A DNA stretch of 64,000 nt from CAJQHT01 sp038123275 (GCA_038123275.1 JAYORG010000008.1:1-64000); one strand, 5' to 3'. Positions 37,060 through 47,305 are shown, counted from the first letter of the stretch. Notes: generated by a model from the sequence alone, not told the origin. Made by a program: numbers and translations.

Positions 37060-37794
37060 ATGTTTAAAGAATTAAAGAATATGTTAAAGAAGTCCAATGA
37101 GGAAAGACTATGCGATCTTTGTGATCGAGATAGTGTCTGGAGTCGTTACACCATTGGCATCAAAAGATTATTAAAAGATTCCAATTTAGATGTTAATTGC
37201 CATGATGATGTTGGCATGAGCGCTTTACATTATGCCATTTCTAATAAATATTACAAAGCAGTAGACTTATTATTAAAACATAGTGCTGATCCATCTCTTT
37301 TAGATAGAAGAGGTTTTAGTCCCTTAGGATATGCTTTTAGAATACGCAAAAAATATGGCATAGAATCTAGCAGGAAAATGATAATTAAATTAATCAAAGC
37401 AGGAGCTAAGGCCAATATATTAACGCTAAAAAAAATAGTGAAAGACCATGGTTTTAGTGAAAAAATTATTACAGCATTACTAACAAAAGAAAGAACTCAA
37501 TCTGGTTTTAATAAGGGTAATATGGTAGATGATCAAATATTAAAGGAGGTATCCAATGCAAAGGAGGCATTAGATAAAAAAAATATTTCCAAGAAAGTTA
37601 TTGATTTACTGCTTGAGTCTCATCCTAGTTTTGATAAAATATCACAAGAACATTCTTTAAACAGAGTAAAATGTAATGCAGATAATGATCAAGGAATAGA
37701 TTTATCTTTTATCGAAGTTGAAGCTGCAGGTAAAATTGATAATAGCGCTCAAGAAAGCGTAAGGAAAAATCTTGATAAACTCAAGAAAATGTAA
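37060..37794 (+). CDS. Ankyrin-repeat protein
   Basis: 244 aa, soluble. Residues about 46-120 contain two to three ankyrin repeats: DVGMSALHYAISNKYYKAVDLLLKHSADP and DRRGFSPLGYAFRIRK, followed by a less regular MIIKLIKAGAKAN. The C-terminal half is helical, charged and of no known family. It has a consensus promoter and the best ribosome binding site in the region. Ankyrin proteins mediate protein binding and are frequent host-interaction candidates in intracellular alphaproteobacteria; no secretion signal is visible. Confidence 0.85.
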   Translation: MFKELKNMLKKSNEERLCDLCDRDSVWSRYTIGIKRLLKDSNLDVNCHDDVGMSALHYAISNKYYKAVDLLLKHSADPSLLDRRGFSPLGYAFRIRKKYGIESSRKMIIKLIKAGAKANILTLKKIVKDHGFSEKIITALLTKERTQSGFNKGNMVDDQILKEVSNAKEALDKKNISKKVIDLLLESHPSFDKISQEHSLNRVKCNADNDQGIDLSFIEVEAAGKIDNSAQESVRKNLDKLKKM

Positions 37795-37822
37795 GGAAAA
37801 ATATTAATAAAACCTAGACTAT

Positions 37823-39940
37823 CTAACCATCATAACGATCAACTTCTAGAATCTTATCTAAAATTCTTAAAGATAATATTATTCCTTCAAGATGCTTAGA
37901 GTTTTTAACTTCAATATCTAAAATAATATCAAAGAAATCCTTAGATCTATTTACAATATCAATATTACTAATATTAATATTTCTTTTGGCCATGGCATTA
38001 CTAACATCTGCTAAGGCTCCAGACTGATTTTTAATAACTATTTTTACTCTACTTCGATAAAGTTCGTCTTGGTTTTGCGTTTTATTTTTCCAACATACAT
38101 CAAGCAACATTTGTGGATTAGTGGCAATATTTTTTACAAAAGAGCAATTTTTATTATGAATCATAACGCCGCTTCCTGTATTGATAATACCAGTAATTTC
38201 ATCACCAGGAATTGGATTACAACAAGTAGCAAAATTCATAGCCATTCCAGAAATTAAGCCATCAATTGGCAGACTATTTTCATGATTTTTAGTTTTACCT
38301 TTTTTACTTTCTTTAAAGTTGGGATAAATAGCATCTAAAATTTCATGTCTGGATATTATCCCTTGAGCAATAAAAATATAAAGTTCATCAATAGTTTTTT
38401 TATTAAATAAAATTAAGGATTTTTCTAATAATTTATCATTTATTTCCAAGCCCTTTTTATTAAAATATTTATTGATAATTGCTTTTCCTAATTTTGTGTA
38501 TTCGTCATGTTGTTCATCGCGAATAAAATGTTTAATTGCAGCTTTGGCCTTAGAAGTGGTAACAAATTGCAGCCAATTTGGAGAAGGTTTAGATTTTTTA
38601 GAAGTAATTATTTCAATTTGATCACCATTTTCTAACTTTTGTCTAAGTGGAGCTGTAACACCGTTAACTTTAGCACTAGAACATCTATCCCCTACTTCAG
38701 AATGAATAGCATAAGCAAAATCAACAATTGTTGAACCATTTGGTAAATTGAAAACATCACCATTTGGAGTAAAACAAAAAACCTGATCTTTATGCATTTG
38801 AATTTTATGATTTTGCAGTACTTCACTAGCATCAGCTGCATGTTCAAACAAACCAATCAAATCTCTAATCCATTTATATTGGTAACTTTCGCTATTTAAT
38901 TTCTCCTTTTGTTTGTAAGACCAATGGGCTGCCACTCCATATTCTGCTATTTCATGCATTTCTTTGCTTCTAATTTGAATTTCAATCTTCTTATTTCCTG
39001 GCCCTAACACAACAAAATGTATTGATCGGTAATTATTTTCTTTTGGCGTACTAATGTAATCTTTAAAACTATTTGGAATCATGGAATAATTAGAATTAAT
39101 AATTCCTAATACTTTGTAACAAGATAGTAAGTCATCAACAATAATTCTAAAAGCCATTATGTCGTAAAGATGGTAGAAGCTAACATTTTTTTGACGCATT
39201 TTATTAAAAATTGAATAAGGCTTTTTTTCGCGTCCATAAATATCAAAATTTTTAAGATGTTTAGAAATTTTTGATTTTAAATCATCAATAATTTTATCAA
39301 TGGAGTTTTTACGTTTTTTCTTTAATTCTTTTAAACGATCAACAATATATTTTTTTTCTGATTTATGAGTTTGTTCAAAAGATAATTCCTGCAATTCATC
39401 ACGAATATGATACATGCCTATTCTTGCGGCTAATGGTGCATAAATTATTAAACTTTCATTGGCAATTCTAATTCTTTTAGCTTTTGATGAAATGAAATTG
39501 ATGGTGCGCATATTATGCAGCCTATCAGCTACTTTAACCAATAAAACTCTAATATCTTGCGACATGGCCATGACCAATTTGCGGAAATTTTCAGCGGCTC
39601 TACTACTAGATGGTAGTGATTCAATTTTGGTTAATTTGGTAACGCCATCAACCAATAAGGCAATTTCTTCACCAAATTCTTCTTTAATATCATCCAAAGT
39701 AATATCAGTATCTTCAACCGTATCATGTAAAATAGCGGTAATAATAGAGGAAGTATCTAATTTCAGGTCAATTAAAATTTCAGCAACCGCTAGGGGATGA
39801 GAAAAATAAGGTTCCCCAGAGGATCTTTTTTGTTTGCTATGTGCTTTTTTTGATAGTTTGTAGGCTTTGATGACAAGATCTTCATCAAAGTTCTTTTGAT
39901 ATTCCTTGATTTTTTTTACCAGCCCTTTAGCTGTAATCAT
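37823..39940 (-). CDS. spoT: Bifunctional (p)ppGpp synthetase/hydrolase (RelA/SpoT family)
   Basis: 705 aa. Domains in order: HD hydrolase (about 25-180; KRSSGEPYFSHPLAVAEIL, ILHDTVEDT), synthetase (about 240-350; YDIMAFRIIVDD, PKENNYRSIHFVV), TGS (about 390-450; FCFTPNGDVFNLP), zinc-finger-like/helical region (MNFATCCNPIPGD) and C-terminal ACT (about 630-700). HD residues are intact, so hydrolysis is expected; the synthetase looks intact too. Full-length Rsh in a reduced genome is informative, since many obligate symbionts keep only fragments. Downstream of rpoZ by 66 nt, the order known in E. coli. Confidence 0.95.
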   Translation of the reverse strand: MITAKGLVKKIKEYQKNFDEDLVIKAYKLSKKAHSKQKRSSGEPYFSHPLAVAEILIDLKLDTSSIITAILHDTVEDTDITLDDIKEEFGEEIALLVDGVTKLTKIESLPSSSRAAENFRKLVMAMSQDIRVLLVKVADRLHNMRTINFISSKAKRIRIANESLIIYAPLAARIGMYHIRDELQELSFEQTHKSEKKYIVDRLKELKKKRKNSIDKIIDDLKSKISKHLKNFDIYGREKKPYSIFNKMRQKNVSFYHLYDIMAFRIIVDDLLSCYKVLGIINSNYSMIPNSFKDYISTPKENNYRSIHFVVLGPGNKKIEIQIRSKEMHEIAEYGVAAHWSYKQKEKLNSESYQYKWIRDLIGLFEHAADASEVLQNHKIQMHKDQVFCFTPNGDVFNLPNGSTIVDFAYAIHSEVGDRCSSAKVNGVTAPLRQKLENGDQIEIITSKKSKPSPNWLQFVTTSKAKAAIKHFIRDEQHDEYTKLGKAIINKYFNKKGLEINDKLLEKSLILFNKKTIDELYIFIAQGIISRHEILDAIYPNFKESKKGKTKNHENSLPIDGLISGMAMNFATCCNPIPGDEITGIINTGSGVMIHNKNCSFVKNIATNPQMLLDVCWKNKTQNQDELYRSRVKIVIKNQSGALADVSNAMAKRNINISNIDIVNRSKDFFDIILDIEVKNSKHLEGIILSLRILDKILEVDRYDG

Positions 39941-40006
39941 ATCTTAAACTCTACTATTAAGTTAGAATTAGACAACAATGAGCTAAGTAATAAGATCCTT
40001 AATTAT

Positions 40007-40351
40007 CTAATCGTCAACAACTACATTGTCATCTAGGAAAATATTGTCTCTAAGAGGCATCGTATTTTCTGCTTCATCAGCAATAGCTGTACTAGATTCT
40101 TCTTTAATAAAATTATCAATCATCTCAGTTCCTTTATTTCTAGATGATTCAATAATATTTTGACGAATTGTTGGTACATCAACTAATTCTTCAGCAATTT
40201 CTCTTAAGGCAATAACTGATGGTTTTTCTTGCACATCAAGTGTGGTAGCAGCTCCTGATAAGATGCTTTTTGCTCTATTATTAGCAATTAAGCATAATTC
40301 AAATCTATTTGGAACAATTGTAACGCAATCTTCTACAGTGACTCTGGCCAT
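40007..40351 (-). CDS. rpoZ: RNA polymerase omega subunit
   Basis: 114 aa. ARVTVEDCVTIVPNRFELCL and NNRAKSILSG are the conserved omega N-terminal motif that wraps the beta' C-terminus; EKPSVIALREIAEEL follows. The acidic tail is longer than in E. coli, as in other alphaproteobacteria. Lies upstream of spoT on the same strand; omega also forms a ppGpp site in RNA polymerase, so the pairing is functional. Confidence 0.95.
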   Translation of the reverse strand: MARVTVEDCVTIVPNRFELCLIANNRAKSILSGAATTLDVQEKPSVIALREIAEELVDVPTIRQNIIESSRNKGTEMIDNFIKEESSTAIADEAENTMPLRDNIFLDDNVVVDD

Positions 40352-40518
40352 TTTATCTTAAAAATTATTTTATTGTTTATGTGCCACATTTAGTGACGCC
40401 CTATTATTACTAGGTATTTCCTTCATAATACCCAAGGGTACAATTATCAATTTTAAATTGAAATTTAGAAGGACTGGATGTTAACTATTATCTTTTTATT
40501 AATCAAGCAATAATCAAC

Positions 40519-41313
40519 ATGGCAGACACAGTAAAAATACATAGCAAAGAAGATTTTGCCAAAATGCGTATTGCTGGCAAATTAGCTGCAGGTATTTTAG
40601 ATTATATAGCTGATTTTGTTGATGTTGGTATTACAACCAATAAGTTAAACCAGCTTTGTCATGACAAAATAGTGAGTCAAGGTGCTATTCCAGCCCCTTT
40701 AAACTATCGCGGTTTCCCCAAATCGGTTTGCACTTCTATTAATCATGTAATTTGCCATGGTATTCCTAGTGAAAAAAAATTAAAAAAGGGCGATATCATC
40801 AATATTGATGTTACTGTAATTGTTGATGGTTGGCATGGTGATACTAGCAGAATGTATCACGTTGGCAAACCTTCAATTAAAGCAAAAAGATTATGCCAAG
40901 TTGCTTACGATTCTATGATGCTTGGAATAGATCAAGTTAAGCCTGGAAATACAATTGGTGACATAGGTCATGCCATTCAAACCTATGTAGAGGATAGTGG
41001 TTTTTCAGTTGTTAGAGATTATTGTGGGCATGGTTTGGGTAAAGTTTTTCATGATGCGCCAAATATTTTACATTATGGCAAAAAAAATACTGGTCTTGTT
41101 CTAGAAGAAGGCATGTTTTTTACCATTGAGCCAATGGTTAATGCTGGAAGTTATGAGACTATTTTAAATAAACATGATGGTTGGACGGTTACAACAAGAG
41201 ATAAATCTTTATCAGCACAATTTGAACATAGTATGGGTGTTACTAAAGATGGTGTTGAGGTTTTTACTACCTCTCCTAAAGGTTTAGATTATCCACCTTA
41301 TAAAAATAAATAG
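40519..41313 (+). CDS. map: Methionine aminopeptidase, type I
   Basis: 264 aa, full length. Metal ligands are visible: D in INIDVTVIVDGWHGDTSRMY (two Asp), His in YCGHGLGKVFHD, Glu in TIEPMV and Glu in QFEHSMGVT. Removes the initiator Met from nascent proteins. Divergent from rpoZ, followed 63 nt later by the flavin enzyme gene. Confidence 0.96.
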   Translation: MADTVKIHSKEDFAKMRIAGKLAAGILDYIADFVDVGITTNKLNQLCHDKIVSQGAIPAPLNYRGFPKSVCTSINHVICHGIPSEKKLKKGDIINIDVTVIVDGWHGDTSRMYHVGKPSIKAKRLCQVAYDSMMLGIDQVKPGNTIGDIGHAIQTYVEDSGFSVVRDYCGHGLGKVFHDAPNILHYGKKNTGLVLEEGMFFTIEPMVNAGSYETILNKHDGWTVTTRDKSLSAQFEHSMGVTKDGVEVFTTSPKGLDYPPYKNK

Positions 41314-41376
41314 TTTGCATAATAACTTTTGCTTAAGTAGAATTCGTCGGCTATTTTATTCACAAAAAACGTTTTG

Positions 41377-42783
41377 ATGTTAAAGAAAATTCAATCATTA
41401 AATATCTCTGGCAAAATGTGTTTACCAATCATTGAAGGCGGTAAGGGCATAGGCGTTACAGACGGTAATACCGCGGGTCATTTTGCAAAATCTGGTGCTG
41501 TTGGTACATTTTCAGGTGTAAATGCTGATTATTACGATGAAAAGGGCAATGTAGTTCCCGTTAATTATAATGGCACAACCAGAAGGGCTAGACACCAAGA
41601 ATTAATAGATCAAGGCATTGCCGGTGGCATCGCTCAAGCTAAAATTGCTCATGATATTTCTGGTGGTAATGGTCGTATTCACATGAATATTTTATGGGAA
41701 ATGGGTGGCGCTGAAACAATTCTTAGAGGTGTTTTAGATGGTGCTAAAGGTTTGGTACATGGTATTACATGTGGTGCTGGTATGCCCTATAAATTAGCTG
41801 AAATTGCTGACAAATATAAAGTTTATTATTATCCAATTGTTTCTTCCATGAGAGCTTTTAGAGCTTTATGGAAAAGAAGTTACAGTAAATACTCTGACTT
41901 ACTTGGTGGCATTGTTTATGAGTGCCCATGGAAAGCCGGTGGTCATAATGGCCTATCTAACAGCGAAGATCCAAAACAATTTCAAGATCCTTATCCAAGA
42001 GTAGCAGAAATTCGTACATTCATGAATTCAGTTGGTTTAAATGAAGTGCCAATAATTATGGCTGGTGGTGTTTGGAATATTGAAGAATATGAAGATTGGC
42101 TAGATAATCCTGAAATTGGACCAATTGTTTTTCAATTTGGCACTAGACCAATTGTTACTAAAGAATATTCCGTGCCGCAAGCTTGGAAAAAAAGAATGCT
42201 CAATTTAAAAGAGGGTGACGTTTATCTAAATAGGTTCAGCCCAACTGGTTTTTATTCTTCAGCCGTTGAAAATGACTTTATTAAAGAGTTGCAGCAAAGA
42301 GAAGTTCATCAAGTTGAATATCGTGCTAAATCTGATGGTGATTTCACTCATGAAATTCCATTTGGCAACAGAGGTAGAGTAGTTTATGTTACAAAAGAAG
42401 ATCAAATAAAAGTTCAAAATTGGAATAAAGAAGGCTTCACAGAAGGGATGAAAACTCCAGATGAAACCTTAATGTTTGTTGATAAATCTAAATCTCAACA
42501 AATTGTTACTGACCAAATTAATTGCATGGGTTGTTTAAGTGCCTGTAGATTCAGTAATTGGTATCAAAGCCCAGAAGACAATTATACAACTGGCAAAAAA
42601 GCTGATCCTAGAAGTTTTTGTATCCAAAAAACTCTTCAAGACGTTAGAAGAGGAATTGACGTTGAAAACCAGCTAATGTTTGCTGGTCACAACGCTTTTC
42701 GTTTTGCTGGTGACCCTTTTTATAAAAATAATTTTGTACCAACAATCAAGCAGTTGGTTGACCGTATCATGCAAGGTAAGTAG
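41377..42783 (+). CDS. NAD(P)H-dependent flavin oxidoreductase (nitronate monooxygenase-like)
   Basis: 468 aa TIM-barrel FMN protein of the nitronate monooxygenase/2-nitropropane dioxygenase-like group. Glycine-rich phosphate-binding segments (IIEGGKGIGVTDGNTAG, HGITCGAGMPYKLAE, PIIMAGGVWNIEEYE, IVFQFGTRPI) run through the barrel. The C-terminal segment QINCMGCLSACRFSNW has three Cys, like a small metal or cluster site seen in the long alphaproteobacterial members. ATG at 41377 is preferred over the adjacent TTG at 41374. Substrate unknown. Confidence 0.88.
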   Translation: MLKKIQSLNISGKMCLPIIEGGKGIGVTDGNTAGHFAKSGAVGTFSGVNADYYDEKGNVVPVNYNGTTRRARHQELIDQGIAGGIAQAKIAHDISGGNGRIHMNILWEMGGAETILRGVLDGAKGLVHGITCGAGMPYKLAEIADKYKVYYYPIVSSMRAFRALWKRSYSKYSDLLGGIVYECPWKAGGHNGLSNSEDPKQFQDPYPRVAEIRTFMNSVGLNEVPIIMAGGVWNIEEYEDWLDNPEIGPIVFQFGTRPIVTKEYSVPQAWKKRMLNLKEGDVYLNRFSPTGFYSSAVENDFIKELQQREVHQVEYRAKSDGDFTHEIPFGNRGRVVYVTKEDQIKVQNWNKEGFTEGMKTPDETLMFVDKSKSQQIVTDQINCMGCLSACRFSNWYQSPEDNYTTGKKADPRSFCIQKTLQDVRRGIDVENQLMFAGHNAFRFAGDPFYKNNFVPTIKQLVDRIMQGK

Positions 42784-42788
42784 AAAAG

Positions 42789-44330
42789 TTAAAATTCTCT
42801 ATATCCAGTGGTCTCAGGCGGTCCAGATAAGGGAGCTACAAGTTCCTTTCTGTAGTCATTTAATAAATCATAAATTTCTCTGGAAGATATCCCATATTGC
42901 TCTACTCTTTTAATTGCATCTTTTTCAAGAAATTCAGCTCTTTTAGGATTTTTTTCAGCCCAGCCTAAAATTTGTGCTTTAGAAAATTGCTTTACAAAAT
43001 CAAATAATTCTTGTGTAATGGTGCCTTGTTGTGTAGCAGTTGGAAAGGTTTCATTTATTTCATATCCATGTTTTGTAATGGCTTTTTGAATATTTAACAT
43101 TAATTCATTCAATGCTGGAGAGGAATATTTCTTTTGCAGATCTTTTATTGTTGTGTTTGGATCTTTTTTTAACAAATTAATAACATCATTTATCGCTTGT
43201 GGAGGATATATTTTATCAAAATCTGTTTTTGATAATTCTAAAAATGGTATTGGTTTGTCATCTCCTATTAAATACCATTTATCAATTACTCGATCTATTG
43301 CTTTGTCACAAACTAATAATAAACAATAAGCAGCCTCCAAGGCTTCATTCATAAGTGATAATATTTGGTTCTTAGGATTCCAGTCATATTCTTCACGTTC
43401 CATTTTTACCTGTTTTGCAAATAGTTGTGAAAATGGTAAATTTCTTGGTAAAGATGCTAAGGACACTCTTGAAGAAGGTGTACTTCTTAATGTAGCATCT
43501 TGAGCTTGAATATGTTGAAATTTTCCAAGTTCTGGGTCATAATCAAATTGACGATCAGATTTTTCATCATTACCATTTGGTTTTTCTTTGGCTGGTGTAT
43601 TAGCTCTAAGTAAGGATTCTTCTTTATATAAGCCCCCAAATCCTGTTGGTCCACAATTGCCAAAATCAACAATTGCGCTTAAAAATCTTTTATCAAGTTC
43701 TTTAGTTCTTGGGTTATACAAAAAGCCAGTATTAAATAAGGCAAAATTAAATAAATCCCAGTTACCAAGCCATAAAGATTTATAATAAGTAATATCAAGT
43801 TTGCTTCTAATTTTATCGGGTAATAAATCAAATATTTTAAATAGTTTATCTCTCCTTAAAATTTTATCTTTGGCTGTATTACCTTCTATGGCTAAAATTT
43901 CTGCTCTTAATTTTTTATAGTTACTATTTTTGTCAATTACATCACCGTCATATTCTTTTTCATCTCCTATCAAATGTCTTGCGGTGCTTACTAAAAATAG
44001 TCCCAAATCTTCAAATGCATCTGCAAAGAAAGGCGATGCAACGTATATGTTAGGAATACCATTTTTTTGGTTAAAATCAAAGTCTCTTTTTCCCGTTATA
44101 TTAGAAAATTCTGGTCTTGTATTAAAATTAATTCCAAACAAAGTATGAGGAGAGTTAGTTCCGGCAACTAATTCATACAGTTTTTGCATGGTAATTTCTT
44201 CACAAGCTCTTTGGTTACCATGCATCACTGCTTTTACACGGTAAAGTTTTCCATTGGCAATAATCATAAGAGAAGATCTTGTACTTGCTGCTATTGATGA
44301 ACTTCCTGTTGATGATGCAGCCATAATCAC
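42789..44330 (-). CDS. Hypothetical protein, possible kinase-like fold (main part of a frameshifted gene)
   Basis: 513 aa from GTG 44330 (or ATG 44324). No family is recognised with confidence. KLYRVKAVMHGNQRACEEIT near the N-terminus, then LWLGNWDLFNFALFN followed by SAIVDFGNCG (about 190-225) are spaced like the catalytic loop and DFG motif of HipA/PI3K-like kinases; this is only a suggestion. No signal peptide or membrane helices. The frame stays open upstream to about 44545, through a Ser-rich tract (13 consecutive Ser codons apart from one, about 44405-44450) and a basic region, but has no ATG there. See the next entry for the probable true start. Effector-like by composition (inference). 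Confidence 0.6.
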   Translation of the reverse strand: MIMAASSTGSSSIAASTRSSLMIIANGKLYRVKAVMHGNQRACEEITMQKLYELVAGTNSPHTLFGINFNTRPEFSNITGKRDFDFNQKNGIPNIYVASPFFADAFEDLGLFLVSTARHLIGDEKEYDGDVIDKNSNYKKLRAEILAIEGNTAKDKILRRDKLFKIFDLLPDKIRSKLDITYYKSLWLGNWDLFNFALFNTGFLYNPRTKELDKRFLSAIVDFGNCGPTGFGGLYKEESLLRANTPAKEKPNGNDEKSDRQFDYDPELGKFQHIQAQDATLRSTPSSRVSLASLPRNLPFSQLFAKQVKMEREEYDWNPKNQILSLMNEALEAAYCLLLVCDKAIDRVIDKWYLIGDDKPIPFLELSKTDFDKIYPPQAINDVINLLKKDPNTTIKDLQKKYSSPALNELMLNIQKAITKHGYEINETFPTATQQGTITQELFDFVKQFSKAQILGWAEKNPKRAEFLEKDAIKRVEQYGISSREIYDLLNDYRKELVAPLSGPPETTGYREF

Positions 44331-44500
44331 TACATTGTCATTTTTTAAATTAATAATTAAGGAATCATCAATTTTAAACCTCCTTTTTGTATCTAGTTTT
44401 CTCTTCTTTTGATCCCTTGAGGATGAGGATGAGGAAGAGGATGAGGAAGAAGAAGATAAGAAAACAGAAAATGAGTCATCTCTTTTTCTTTTAGGTTTTA

Positions 44501-44683
44501 TTAATTTCCTTTTTTCTTCTTTATGATCCTTCTTCTTTTTTTATTATAAGGGGTTGGTGATAAGAATCTTGGATCTTGTATTTTAGATTTGTCTTCTATA
44601 TGTGCTGGGGGTAATGCTGCTTCTTTCTTGTCAAGGGTTGGTGATGATGAGGATGCCCCATCTCTTTCTCTCTTTTTAGACAT
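44501..44683 (-). CDS. Probable N-terminal part of the preceding gene, shifted frame
   Basis: 60 aa from ATG 44683 with a strong ribosome binding site (AAAGGAGAACT before ATG). The start MSKKRERDGASSSSPTLDKK resembles in style the upstream extension KRKRDDSFSVFLSSSSS in the other frame. The two frames overlap around a 7-A run (+ strand T-run near 44537-44543): a one-base slip there joins them into a protein of about 630 aa. This could be decay, sequencing error or transcriptional slippage. Confidence 0.55.
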   Translation of the reverse strand: MSKKRERDGASSSSPTLDKKEAALPPAHIEDKSKIQDPRFLSPTPYNKKRRRIIKKKKGN

Positions 44684-44738
44684 AGTTCTCCTTTAAACAT
44701 TAACCTAATTTAATATTTGCTAAATAAGGTTAGGTGTT

Positions 44739-44783
44739 AATATTTTCTAGAAAATATTATGTTAAATAACTAATTGTTAGTTA
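44739..44783. promoter_or_regulatory. Perfect palindromes upstream of the 44683 start
   Basis: AATATTTTCTAGAAAATATT (44739-44758) is a perfect 20-bp palindrome; TAACTAA-TTG-TTAGTTA (44767-44783) follows. Both lie 56-100 bp upstream of the strong start at 44683 and may be operators or a terminator for the MMPL gene's far side. Function is not established. Confidence 0.35.
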
Positions 44784-44824
44784 TCAATAGTTAATTTGAC
44801 ATAACAATAAAAAGATAGGAGATA

Positions 44825-47152
44825 TTATTTTTTTAAAGTAGCCATAGGTGACAATATATAGCACAGTAAAATGCCAAATAAAATTGTTAAACCAAAGGAG
44901 TGAATTACTTCAAAACTACTAAATGAGAGTAATCCAAAAGATAGTAAAGTAGTAATACAGGATAAAGAAATAGCCAAAGAAGTAGTATTTTCATGGTTTC
45001 TGGCCTCGGCATAAAATATGGTATAATCAATACCAATACCAATTATTAAAAATAAAGCCAAAATATTAAAAAGACTTATTTCATATCCCAATAGTGCAAT
45101 AATAGCTAAAGAAGTAATGCCAGATAATAATGGTGGTAATGCAACTAGTATGGCGTGTAACAATCCATAGCGATAGCTAAGCAATAATAATATCAATAAA
45201 TACACGCCAATAATAAGTAAGAAAGAAGTGGTTTGATATTCTTCTAATACACTTCTAATATCTTCTTTTTTATTTAAAAGATAAACCCCATATTGTTCAC
45301 TATGAAAAGCCTTTAAAAATTCACCTTCTACAACACCATTAAGCAATATAATAGAAGCATATTTATTATCTACCTTTCCCATCCATAAGGTTTTTAAAAC
45401 ATCAAATGATGGTTTTTGTAGTATTTTTTTAGGAGTTAAATAAGAAGGTTTTTTTGATATCTCATTTTTTAGATCCAAAACATGTTGATCACTTAGCCCT
45501 AATATACGAGATTGTTTTGTTAAATATGGGTAAAGTAAGTTGGATTTAACCAATTCTAAATCTTGTTTTTGTTGCATAATTGGCGGAACTAAATCCGAAA
45601 ACGACTTATATGATAATAGTTTTTTAGCTTTAATTAATCTGGTTAAATATCTAGTTGCTAGCAGTTCCTTTTCTAAAACTTGTTGGCTTGTATCTGCTGT
45701 AACCAAAATAAAATAAGAAGATTTATCTTGTTTAATAATGTTTTTAACTAAATTTTCTTCATCAATTATTTCTTTTTTAGGCGCATCTAATAATTTTAAA
45801 TCATTACTAATATTTAATTTATTCAAACCAATCAAACTTAAAGATAATAATGCCATTAAAATTACGTAAGCTCCTTTTCTAGAGACTCTTTTTTGAAAAT
45901 TATGCAAAAAAACTTTTGAAAAGTTTAATAAGTAAGAATCATAAATTAATCTTCCTGGTCTATAAAATTTTGGAAAAAACAATATCACCACCAAATAAGA
46001 AGTAATTAGTCCTATGGTTGAGAAACAAGCAATTTGGTTTAAAATAGGAAATGGTGTAAAAAATAGGGCTAAATAACATACCAAACTAGTTAATAAGCCA
46101 ATAGAAATGCCTGGAAAAATACGTTTTAAAATAGTTCTACCAGCATTTTTCTGAGTGCTTTTATTAAAATATTCAGCAAAAAAATGAAAAGAATAATCAA
46201 TAGATACCCCAATTAAACTAGTGCCAAATATAATGGTTAATAAATGAATTTCTTTAAATAATAGGTTTGTTGTAATAAATGCCGCCAATACACCAACAAT
46301 AATAGAAAATAGAGTAAAAAATAGTGGTTTAGTTGATCTAAAATTAAAATAAATCAAATACATAATCACCAAAATAGAAATTAGACCAATAATATTAATT
46401 TCTTTGATGCTGTTTTGATTAAAAGAATTAGAATGTGTTGCCATCCCCGAGGAAAGTATTTTTACATCAAATGATTTTTGAGTCTCAATTTTTACCTCTT
46501 TAATATTTTTAACAATATTTGCCAATTCTTTTATACTAAATAAAGCATCATTTCTAATTGATATTGAAGAAAAGGCGTAATATTTTGCGTTATGTTTAGC
46601 AACCAAAATGTCTTTATAAGGAAATAAAGATGTTTTTAAAAATGGTAATTGATTTAAAAAGCTGCTTAATAATAAAAAAGGATCTTTAGCAATATTAAAT
46701 ACTATTCTACTATTTTGTGGCATATAAATATCTTCAATAGCTCTTTTTTGAATTTCTTCTTCTTCGTTATTGGCTAATAAAGATGAAAATTCAGGAGACA
46801 ATATTTGATGACGGTATGGGGCATAAAAATTAATAACTTCATTACTATTTTTAGAATCCATTTTAAATTCTATCTTTTCAATAGAGTTATTTTCTTTAAT
46901 ATTTTTATAAAAGAATTGTGCAGCTTCATATGATGTCTTTTTGCTATTAGAGCCAAATAAAATTATAATTTTTTGTGAAGTTTTGTCAGCTAAATGGTCA
47001 AAAGCTTTTTGTTTAATAATATGATCTTTATCTTTGGGCAGCAAAGATAGCATATTGGTTTGAATATTGACAAGGCTAGAGAAAAATATCAAGGGCAACA
47101 AGGTTACCATTGCAGCCAAGGCTAATATTATGCGTTTTTTATTAATGTTCAT
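44825..47152 (-). CDS. MMPL/RND family predicted exporter
   Basis: 775 aa with two repeats of one N-terminal helix, a large periplasmic domain (about 30-240 and 445-610) and a bundle of five to six transmembrane helices (about 245-420 and 620-770). SSD-like blocks FGTSLIGVSIDYSFHFFAEY and FLIIGIGIDYTIFYAEARN have the GxxxDY signature of MMPL/RND proteins in both halves. In other proteobacteria such proteins move fatty-acyl, polyene or hopanoid-type lipids. Substrate here unknown; no lipid biosynthesis cluster is adjacent. Confidence 0.88.
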   Translation of the reverse strand: MNINKKRIILALAAMVTLLPLIFFSSLVNIQTNMLSLLPKDKDHIIKQKAFDHLADKTSQKIIILFGSNSKKTSYEAAQFFYKNIKENNSIEKIEFKMDSKNSNEVINFYAPYRHQILSPEFSSLLANNEEEEIQKRAIEDIYMPQNSRIVFNIAKDPFLLLSSFLNQLPFLKTSLFPYKDILVAKHNAKYYAFSSISIRNDALFSIKELANIVKNIKEVKIETQKSFDVKILSSGMATHSNSFNQNSIKEINIIGLISILVIMYLIYFNFRSTKPLFFTLFSIIVGVLAAFITTNLLFKEIHLLTIIFGTSLIGVSIDYSFHFFAEYFNKSTQKNAGRTILKRIFPGISIGLLTSLVCYLALFFTPFPILNQIACFSTIGLITSYLVVILFFPKFYRPGRLIYDSYLLNFSKVFLHNFQKRVSRKGAYVILMALLSLSLIGLNKLNISNDLKLLDAPKKEIIDEENLVKNIIKQDKSSYFILVTADTSQQVLEKELLATRYLTRLIKAKKLLSYKSFSDLVPPIMQQKQDLELVKSNLLYPYLTKQSRILGLSDQHVLDLKNEISKKPSYLTPKKILQKPSFDVLKTLWMGKVDNKYASIILLNGVVEGEFLKAFHSEQYGVYLLNKKEDIRSVLEEYQTTSFLLIIGVYLLILLLLSYRYGLLHAILVALPPLLSGITSLAIIALLGYEISLFNILALFLIIGIGIDYTIFYAEARNHENTTSLAISLSCITTLLSFGLLSFSSFEVIHSFGLTILFGILLCYILSPMATLKK

Positions 47153-47305
47153 TATAACATAATTTTTAAATACAACCCTTTGCTAGTTGGTAGTATAATA
47201 ATATACTAGATTTGATAAAATAGCTAGTAATTTAATAGTTTCTAAGAGTTGATTTACAAAAAGAATCTAATAGAGTAACTAGCTAATCAATAATCAATTA
47301 AATAA

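Noticed and set aside
37040..37062. The segment AAGGAGATATACCATG before the ankyrin gene looks like the ribosome binding site of pET expression vectors.
   Set aside because: Neighbouring sequence is native AT-rich genome with its own promoter (TTGCCA/TATAAT) and an ankyrin gene in context. No other vector features were seen, so it is most likely coincidence.
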